From Rudanella sp. (GTDB lineage Bacteria > Bacteroidota > Bacteroidia > Cytophagales > Spirosomataceae): 6,356 nucleotides of DNA. Below are positions 1-4,987 of this stretch, piece after piece; positions within the stretch are counted from its first letter, which is position 1; every line of letters starts with the position of its first letter. The stretch is taken from NCBI GenBank assembly GCA_026785985.1, contig JAJAYX010000873.1:1-6356 (forward strand), given 5' to 3'. The notes beneath the pieces were generated by a model that saw only the letters and a program-made list of their open reading frames with translations, made no database searches and had not been told where the DNA came from. A program made the position numbers and the translations under genes.

Positions 1-1020
1 GCTCTGAACGTGGTTCAGCAATATCTGAATGTGTTGACGGGTGTCGAACAGCTCGAAATTGCCCGTCGTCAGGTAGAAGCTACGCAGGCACAATTAGATA
101 GAACCCAGAAATTAGTGAATGCAGGTTCGTTGCCCGAAGGAAACCTGTATGACCTCCGGGCGCAGGTTGCCAACGACCAATTGGCCATCGTAAATGCCCA
201 AAACAACGTTGATCTGGCCAAATTGGCTTTGCTGCAAGCCATGAATTTACCGGCGGGTCAGGCGTTTGAAGTTGAATACCTGAAACTACCCGATCCGCGC
301 ACGGAAACGTACACCGCAACGGCGCAACAGGTTTATGAAATTGCGACAGGCACGCAACCGCAGATTGAGGGTGCCGACCTGCGCACCGAAGCAGCCCGGC
401 GGCAGATCGAGATTGCGCGGGCAGGGTTGTATCCCCGGCTGTCGCTCAACGGCTCAATATCGTCGCTGTTTTCCAACGTTGGTTTGCAACGCCGGACTCC
501 AAATGGCACCATTAGAATACCACAAACGGTTATTTTGCCCGATGGTACATCCCAGCAGATTTTCTTTTCTCAGGATAGCTATAGTTTTCAATCATACAGC
601 TTCCCCGACCAGTTGAGGAACAACCTGAACCGTTCATTGCAGGTTTCGCTGAACGTGCCGATATTTAATCAGCGACTAAGCCGGACGCAGATTCTGAATG
701 CGACACTGCAACAGCAAAATGCCCAACTCAACGCCGACAACACCCGGTTGCAGCTTCGGCAACAAATCGAAACGGCCTACACCAACCTGAATACCTCGCT
801 GAACCGGTACCGGGCTACGCAGATTCAGGTAACAGCTCTCGAACAGGCGTTGCGCGTGGCCGAAAGCAGATTCAATGCCGGGGCGTTGAACGGCACCGAC
901 TACAGCATCGCCAAAACCAACCTCGACCGCTCGCGTGCCAGCCTCGTGCAGGCCAAATACGATTACGTGTTCCGAACGAAGATTTTAGACTTTTATCAAA
1001 ACAAACCGCTCGCATTTTAA
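1..1020 (+). CDS. TolC-family outer membrane efflux protein, 5'-truncated by window start
   Basis: The reading frame is open from base 1 (A-L-N-V-V-Q-Q-Y...) to a TAA at 1018-1020. It gives 339 residues and lacks the signal peptide and the first part of a protein that is usually about 430-500 aa. TolC-family proteins form outer-membrane channels that extend through the periplasm as long alpha-helical barrels and receive substrates from an adaptor and an inner-membrane pump. Visible here are two long helical, Gln/Ala/Asn-rich stretches (window residues about 5-80 and 215-325), the hallmark of the repeated TolC halves. Between them is a region with a Tyr/Ser/Phe-rich stretch typical of the beta-barrel strands. 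The second half has the usual pattern of alternating Leu, Ala and Asn and a tail YVFRTKILDFYQ, which I recognise from Bacteroidota efflux channels. A periplasmic adaptor gene follows after 75 nt, which supports the role. The substrate cannot be told. Confidence 0.92.
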   Translation, partial: ALNVVQQYLNVLTGVEQLEIARRQVEATQAQLDRTQKLVNAGSLPEGNLYDLRAQVANDQLAIVNAQNNVDLAKLALLQAMNLPAGQAFEVEYLKLPDPRTETYTATAQQVYEIATGTQPQIEGADLRTEAARRQIEIARAGLYPRLSLNGSISSLFSNVGLQRRTPNGTIRIPQTVILPDGTSQQIFFSQDSYSFQSYSFPDQLRNNLNRSLQVSLNVPIFNQRLSRTQILNATLQQQNAQLNADNTRLQLRQQIETAYTNLNTSLNRYRATQIQVTALEQALRVAESRFNAGALNGTDYSIAKTNLDRSRASLVQAKYDYVFRTKILDFYQNKPLAF

Positions 1021-1093
1021 TGAGTGATTGAGCGATTGAGTGGCCCTTCAACACTATGCCTCTTGCTCAATCGCTCAATCGCTCAATCGCTCA
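1021..1093. repeat. 8-bp-period tandem and inverted repeat filling the TolC-adaptor gap
   Basis: The left arm at 1021-1040 is built on the unit TGAGCGAT (TGAGTGAT, TGAGCGAT, then TGAG). The right arm at 1065-1093 carries the complementary unit GCTCAATC three times in a row plus GCTCA. The left arm pairs with 1066-1085 over 20 bp with one mismatch, which is a G-U pair in RNA, leaving a 25-nt loop. Because the unit is 8 bp, it can equally pair one unit further on, with 1074-1093. The repeat begins immediately after the TolC stop codon and ends 2 nt before the adaptor ATG, so it makes up practically the whole intergenic region. No run of T follows it, so a classical intrinsic terminator is unlikely. 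It may be a dispersed intergenic repeat of the genome or an RNA hairpin that tunes expression of the downstream gene; which of these is unknown. Confidence 0.9.
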
Positions 1094-1095
1094 TT

Positions 1096-2490
1096 ATGAA
1101 AAAGAAGTCGAACCGTATTTGGTGGGTTTTAGGAGGATTAGTTATCCTGCTTGTTGGGGGTCTTGTGGCCGCTAAACAGGCGGGCCTGATTGGTAAACCC
1201 AAAACCACCGACGTTGATTTTGCCACCGTAAAAACCACCGACATTGTTGAGCGTGTGAGCGCGTCGGGACGGGTGCAACCCGAAATAGAGGTCAAAATCA
1301 GTCCCGACGTTTCGGGTGAAATTATCGGATTATACGTCAAAGAAGGCGATCCGGTGAAAGTAGGGCAGTTGCTATGCCGAATCCGGCCCGATAACTACGA
1401 GTCGTTTCTGGCCCGCGCCCGCGCCACCGTCGATCAAAGCCGGGCGCAGTTGGAGCAATCGAAAGCGAGCGTGGCCCAGGCCGAAGCCCGCCAGATTCGT
1501 TCTAAAGCCGATTTTGAGCGCAACCGAAAACTGCTGGCCGACAAGGTGATTTCTGCCGCCGATTTCGAGACTTCGGAAGCCAACTACAACGTGGCCCGGC
1601 AGGAGGTTGAAGCCGCCCGCGCCAACGTCCGGGCAGCCGGTTTCAGCATAAAAAGTGCCGAGGCCAGCCTGCGCGATGCAGGCGAGAACCTCCGTAAAAC
1701 CACCATTTATTCGCCTGTCAACGGCACGGTTTCCAAGCTGAACATAGAAGCGGGTGAGCGCGTAGTTGGTACGTCGCAAATGGCCGGTACGGAGATTATG
1801 CGCCTGGCTAACCTGAACAATATGGAAGTGCGCGTGAACGTGAATGAGAACGATATTGTCCGTGTGATGATGGGCGATACGGCTGATATTGAGGTCGATT
1901 CGTATACCACGGCGGGCCGCAAATTCAAAGGCATCGTTACCGAAATATCGAATACGGCCAACGGTTTGGCGGGCAACTCCAATTCAACGGCCTCCATGTC
2001 GAGCGATGCCGTAACGGAGTTTGAAGTGAAAGTGAAAATCCTGAATTCGTCGTATGCTGACCTGTCCACTACGTCTGGTAAAGGGTTTCCGTTTAAGCCG
2101 GGTATGACGGCATCGGTGGAGGTAATCACCGACCGAAAAACTAACGTGGTAGCCGTTCCGATAGCCGCCGTTACCACCCGCCTTCCCGAAAAAGAAGCCG
2201 AGCCAACCGACGACAAAAATCAAAACACATCGGCTCAAACAGAGACAGACAAACCCACCAAAAAAGAAGCGATTAAGGAAATCGTATTTGTCAATCAGGG
2301 TGGCAAAGCGGTGCAGCGCGAAGTTAAAACCGGCATCAGCGACTTTGAGAACATCCAGATTGTGTCGGGCCTGAAATCGGGCGAACAGGTTATTGCGGGA
2401 CCATTTCTGGCCGTCTCGAAAACCCTGAAAGAAGGCGATCTGATCGTGAAGCGTGACCCGGCTAAGGAGAAGAAGAAAGAGAAGGAGTAA
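1096..2490 (+). CDS. Periplasmic adaptor subunit of a tripartite efflux pump (HlyD/MacA type)
   Basis: 464 aa. Adaptors of this family (RND/MacA/HlyD membrane-fusion proteins) sit in the inner membrane and link an inner-membrane transporter to a TolC channel. Residues 1-7 are basic and 8-26 form one membrane helix. About 60-98 is the first lipoyl half (SPDVSGEIIGLYVKEGDPV), 101-200 an Ala/Arg/Glu-rich coiled-coil hairpin, 203-225 the second lipoyl half (SPVNGTVSKLNIEAGERV), about 245-345 the beta-barrel, and the rest a membrane-proximal domain. A polar, probably disordered insert lies at about 363-393, and the protein ends in a Lys/Glu tail (KEKKKEKE). I chose the ATG at 1096 because it gives a standard N-terminus. 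The frame stays open to a GTG at 1024, but that 24-residue extension would be encoded by the repeat. MacA-like adaptors work with a MacB-type ABC protein, but no pump gene follows here. Confidence 0.93.
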   Translation: MKKKSNRIWWVLGGLVILLVGGLVAAKQAGLIGKPKTTDVDFATVKTTDIVERVSASGRVQPEIEVKISPDVSGEIIGLYVKEGDPVKVGQLLCRIRPDNYESFLARARATVDQSRAQLEQSKASVAQAEARQIRSKADFERNRKLLADKVISAADFETSEANYNVARQEVEAARANVRAAGFSIKSAEASLRDAGENLRKTTIYSPVNGTVSKLNIEAGERVVGTSQMAGTEIMRLANLNNMEVRVNVNENDIVRVMMGDTADIEVDSYTTAGRKFKGIVTEISNTANGLAGNSNSTASMSSDAVTEFEVKVKILNSSYADLSTTSGKGFPFKPGMTASVEVITDRKTNVVAVPIAAVTTRLPEKEAEPTDDKNQNTSAQTETDKPTKKEAIKEIVFVNQGGKAVQREVKTGISDFENIQIVSGLKSGEQVIAGPFLAVSKTLKEGDLIVKRDPAKEKKKEKE

Positions 2491-2502
2491 ACGATAAACG
2501 AC

Positions 2503-2664
2503 ATGAAAGTTTCAGAAAAAGTTGTTAAAACACCGTTTGGGGAGGTTACCGTGCGGGTCAAAAAAGAGATTCGTTCCTACAAGACCTCGCCGTTTATCAT
2601 CAGGAAAGTGGAAGAGGCAGAACAGACATTGGCTGCCTTAAAGGTGTCTCTGCCACAAGAATAA
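2503..2664 (+). CDS. Small hypothetical protein, 53 aa
   Basis: An ATG-to-TAA ORF starts 12 nt after the adaptor stop codon on the same strand, behind an A-rich leader (ACGATAAACGAC) of the kind that serves Bacteroidota starts. The product begins MKVSEKVVKTPFGEVTVRVK. It is hydrophilic and rich in Lys, Glu and Val, has no signal peptide or membrane segment, and looks like a short beta-rich N-terminal part followed by a helix (about residues 34-48, VEEAEQTLAALKV), so it is probably cytoplasmic. I do not recognise the family. The close spacing suggests co-transcription with the efflux genes, but nothing in the sequence ties it to efflux. It could be an independent small gene or the remaining piece of a larger one. 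The amino-acid composition and the absence of a competing frame favour a real gene. Confidence 0.55.
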   Translation: MKVSEKVVKTPFGEVTVRVKKEIRSYKTSPFIIRKVEEAEQTLAALKVSLPQE

Positions 2665-2667
2665 GCA

Positions 2668-3156
2668 TCACTTCATTTCCCACACCATCCTGTATGACAG
2701 CAACCCCAGCACCACCAACCCCAGTCCCAAAGCCACCCAAATGAGCCAGCGGCTGCTCCAAAACGAATTTTTGTGGGCTTCGTCTTCTTCGACGGGGCCT
2801 ATTTTGTTTATGCCAATTTCGGGTGCGTTGGCCGGGATGCTGGCCTGAAACGTGGCTAAATCATACTGTGGTGCATCGACATTGTTTGCCGAAAAAAGCA
2901 GGTTGTCGTACAGCCGAATATCGCCCAATGTGTTGTTCAGATGACCCACCACGGCGGGCGGTAACGCAACCCGGTGGTATCCCGACTGAGGCACGGGCGC
3001 AAGGTCGGCTCGAAATTGGAACGACTGTGCATGCGACAGGATTGGGGAGAGTATGAGAAACGACAGGATGATCTTCATAATACGTTTCACGCCCGCCATC
3101 CGGCTTAATGAAATGAACAGTAACACCAACACAATCAGCAGGATAAAGGCTTCCAT
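2668..3156 (-). CDS. Membrane-anchored periplasmic protein, DUF3999-like and apparently internally shortened
   Basis: 162 aa, TGA stop at 2668-2670. Residues 4-19 are a hydrophobic helix. Residues 27-44 (MKIILSFLILSPILSHAQ) form a second one that looks like a complete Sec signal peptide with an Ala-Gln cleavage site. Residues 45-135 would be periplasmic, 137-155 a membrane helix, and the tail is RMVWEMK. The stretch around 46-84 (SGYHRVALPPAVV, LGDIRLYDN) resembles the N-terminal part of DUF3999-type proteins, and PQYDLATFQASIP plus the C-terminal helix resembles their end. Such proteins are usually around 400 aa or more, so some 250 residues appear to be missing in frame. The internal ATG at 3078 (reading leftwards) would give a conventional 136-aa secreted protein. 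Family assignment is from memory and tentative; function is unknown. It could be an expressed mini-protein or a decayed gene. Confidence 0.5.
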   Translation of the reverse strand: MEAFILLIVLVLLFISLSRMAGVKRIMKIILSFLILSPILSHAQSFQFRADLAPVPQSGYHRVALPPAVVGHLNNTLGDIRLYDNLLFSANNVDAPQYDLATFQASIPANAPEIGINKIGPVEEDEAHKNSFWSSRWLIWVALGLGLVVLGLLSYRMVWEMK

Positions 3157-3224
3157 GATGAGAAGAAAGGTGGTTTAAGAGTTAGTGGGCCAAATATGGA
3201 AAAATAAACTGCGAATTTCACCGC
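3157..3224. promoter_or_regulatory. Divergent intergenic region, presumed promoters for gpsA and the minus-strand membrane gene
   Basis: The 68 bp lie between two divergent start codons, so any promoters serving both genes should be here or just inside them. The region is AT-rich around 3191-3212. On the minus strand, CATATTTG (complement of 3191-3198) differs by one base from the Bacteroidota -7 consensus TAnnTTTG, but I see no good -33 TTG partner at the right distance. No convincing plus-strand promoter was found. No Shine-Dalgarno sequence precedes the gpsA ATG, as is usual in this phylum. Confidence 0.35.
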
Positions 3225-4229
3225 ATGAAAAACAATTCACCCGTTCGCATTACCATGGTTGGCGGAGGAAGCTGGGCTACGGCTCTCATCAAAATCCTGT
3301 CGGAGAATAACGTAGCTATCAAATGGTGGCTGCGCAACAAGGCCGATGCCGACCACATTAAGCAATTCCACCACAACAAAAGCTACCTCAGCGATGTGCA
3401 GATTAATTCCCGAAAGGTGAAAGTCTGCACCCGCGTTCGGGATGCGTTCAAAGACAGTGAGTACGTGATTCTGGCCGTGCCAGCCGCCTTCGTGAGCGAT
3501 GCCCTCGATGAACTGGAAACCCGTGACTTCACCGGAAAATGCGTCATCTCGGCCATTAAGGGCATGATCCCCGAAAAAAACCAGTTAGTAACCGACTGGG
3601 TTAGCGAGCAGTATGGCGTTCCCACGAGCCGCATGGCCGTGATTGCCGGGCCCTGCCACGCCGAAGAAGTAGCCCTCGAAAAACAGTCGTACCTCACCAT
3701 CGGCTCCACCGATCTGGCCTGCGCCGGTGAGGTGGCCAAACTGCTCACCTGCCGCTTTGTGCAGGCATCGCCATTAGCCGATATTTACGGTATAGAGTAC
3801 AGTGCCGTTATGAAAAATATTATCGCGCTGGCATCGGGCATCACGCGCGGCATCGGCTATGGCGATAATTTTCAGGCCGTGCTGGTGTCCAACGCTATGC
3901 AGGAAATCAAGCGGTTTGTCGATGCCGTTTATCCCCAGCACCGCGACCTGAGTGCCTCTGCCTACCTCGGTGATTTGCTCGTGACGGCCTACTCACCCTT
4001 CAGCCGGAACCGCACTTTTGGCACGCTCATTGGGCGGGGCTATACCATTCAATCAGCTCAGGCTGAGACGAATATGATTGCCGAAGGCTACTATGCTGTA
4101 AAAAGCATTCACGCCATCAACAAGCAGTATCGGGTTGATCTGCCCATAACGGAGGCCGTCTATCAGATTCTGTATGAGGGAGCTTCGCCGGTGGCGGAGA
4201 TGAAAAAGTTGCAGGGTAAACTGAGTTGA
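3225..4229 (+). CDS. gpsA: NAD(P)H-dependent glycerol-3-phosphate dehydrogenase
   Basis: 334 aa, the normal length of the family. The enzyme reduces dihydroxyacetone phosphate to sn-glycerol 3-phosphate in the cytoplasm, the head-group precursor for phospholipids. Residues 8-21 (RITMVGGGSWATAL) are the N-terminal dinucleotide-binding GxGxxA motif. SAIKGM (109-114) and GPCHAEEV (142-149) match the family signature blocks, the latter usually written GPS(F/H)AxEV, so Cys replaces the common Ser. K197 in AVMKNIIALASGI is at the position of the catalytic lysine. YLGDLLVTAYSPFSRNRTFG (247-266) is the conserved C-terminal substrate-binding block with R261 and N262. The ATG at 3225 puts the Rossmann motif at the expected distance from the N-terminus, and no earlier in-frame start is needed. 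It is divergent from the gene on its left and 19 nt upstream of a secreted-protein gene with which it may share a transcript. Confidence 0.97.
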   Translation: MKNNSPVRITMVGGGSWATALIKILSENNVAIKWWLRNKADADHIKQFHHNKSYLSDVQINSRKVKVCTRVRDAFKDSEYVILAVPAAFVSDALDELETRDFTGKCVISAIKGMIPEKNQLVTDWVSEQYGVPTSRMAVIAGPCHAEEVALEKQSYLTIGSTDLACAGEVAKLLTCRFVQASPLADIYGIEYSAVMKNIIALASGITRGIGYGDNFQAVLVSNAMQEIKRFVDAVYPQHRDLSASAYLGDLLVTAYSPFSRNRTFGTLIGRGYTIQSAQAETNMIAEGYYAVKSIHAINKQYRVDLPITEAVYQILYEGASPVAEMKKLQGKLS

Positions 4230-4262
4230 AAAATACCTTTTGAAGTCTATGAAAGGTATTTT
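4230..4262 (+). repeat. Perfect 11-bp inverted repeat with the DUF1080 start codon in its loop
   Basis: AAAATACCTTT (4230-4240) is exactly complementary to AAAGGTATTTT (4252-4262). They are separated by 11 nt (4241-4251) that include the ATG at 4249-4251; two G-U pairs could narrow the loop further. The hairpin begins at the base after the gpsA stop codon. The stem is AT-rich and ends with four T residues, so it could be a weak transcription terminator or attenuator after gpsA, a translation-controlling RNA hairpin, or a dyad recognised as DNA by a regulator. The right arm lies within the signal-peptide codons of the downstream gene. Confidence 0.8.
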
Positions 4263-4977
4263 ACTTCTATGGCTGGCCTGGGTCAGCACGCCCTTGCTGG
4301 CTCAACCCTTACCCACCCTCACGGCTCAGGAAAAGCGCGACGGCTGGCAACTCCTTTTCGATGGCAAAACGACCACTGGCTGGCGGAGTGCCTACGCGCA
4401 ATCGTTTCCCCAACAGGGCTGGGTGGTTCAGGAGGGCGAGTTGCGGGGTAAATTGGCCAACGGCGGGGAGTCGGGGGATGCGGGCGACATTGTGACGCTG
4501 AAAAAATTCCGCAATTTCGAGTTGATCTTCGACTGGAAATTAGAGGCTGGAGGCAATAGTGGTGTGAAATATTTTATTGAGGAGCGGCAACCCAAACCGC
4601 AGAAAGGCTCTCAGGCGGGCTATGAATACCAGCTTATCGACGATGCCAACTACGTTTATAATGACAAACATTTGCCCGGCGATCTGAAAACAGCGTCTAT
4701 TTATGACGTGATGGCTGCCCAAAAACCAGACACGCCAATGGGAGTTTGGCATCAGGCCCGCATTGTGGTCAATGGCAACCACATCGAACACTGGCTCAAT
4801 GGCCAAAAAGTGCTGGATACCGACCGTACTTCGGCCGCTTTTCGGCAGGGTGTGGCCGATAGCAAATATGCTGACTATCAGGGATTTGACACTATTCGGG
4901 AAGGCCACATTCTGCTTCAGGATCATGGCCACGGCGTGGCATTCCGGGCCATTAAAATCCGCGAGTTAAACCCCTGA
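4249..4977 (+). CDS. Secreted DUF1080 (3-keto-disaccharide hydrolase-type) protein
   Basis: 242 aa. Residues 1-19 (MKGILLLWLAWVSTPLLAQ) are a Sec signal peptide with likely cleavage near Ala-Gln, so the protein is exported. The rest is one PF06439-type beta-sandwich: GWQLLFDGKTTTGWR (32-46), the entry motif of the family; FDWKLEAGGNSGVKYFI (94-110); YEYQLIDD (125-132); GVWHQARIVVNGNHIEHWLNG (165-185, split by the family's Asn-Gly turns); and the C-terminal signature GHILLQDHGHGVAFRAIKIR (219-238). Members bind or cleave glycosides, and characterised ones act on 3-keto-glycosides after oxidation of the sugar at C3. The length is that of a single-domain member with no extra carbohydrate-binding domain. 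I chose the ATG at 4249 because it starts the signal peptide cleanly; a TTG three codons earlier is possible. The gene lies 10 nt before a Gfo/Idh/MocA oxidoreductase gene, the usual partner. Confidence 0.93.
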   Translation: MKGILLLWLAWVSTPLLAQPLPTLTAQEKRDGWQLLFDGKTTTGWRSAYAQSFPQQGWVVQEGELRGKLANGGESGDAGDIVTLKKFRNFELIFDWKLEAGGNSGVKYFIEERQPKPQKGSQAGYEYQLIDDANYVYNDKHLPGDLKTASIYDVMAAQKPDTPMGVWHQARIVVNGNHIEHWLNGQKVLDTDRTSAAFRQGVADSKYADYQGFDTIREGHILLQDHGHGVAFRAIKIRELNP

Positions 4978-4987
4978 ACACCCTGCC

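Noticed and set aside
1021..1093. Intrinsic transcription terminator after TolC
   Set aside because: The stem is long, but no T-run follows it on either strand and the downstream gene belongs to the same pump, so termination is not the best reading.
1024..1095. GTG start giving the adaptor a 24-residue N-terminal extension
   Set aside because: The extension would be encoded by the octamer repeat and its loop and precedes an otherwise standard basic-plus-membrane-helix N-terminus at the ATG in 1096.
1707..2216. 169-codon open frame on the minus strand inside the adaptor gene
   Set aside because: It lies wholly opposite a well-supported coding region, its product is low-complexity Thr/Ser/Val-rich, and it has no recognisable domain; it is a shadow of the real gene.
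2463..2488. Purine-only tract with AAGGAG as a Shine-Dalgarno site for the 53-aa ORF
   Set aside because: The AGGAG is about 15 nt from the ATG, too far for a normal site, and is explained by the Lys/Glu-rich tail of the adaptor; this phylum rarely depends on such sites.
3645..3675. Cys in GPCHAEEV of GpsA as a sign of lost activity
   Set aside because: All other signature blocks, including the catalytic-type lysine and the C-terminal RNR block, are intact; a Ser-to-Cys change in this block is likely lineage variation.
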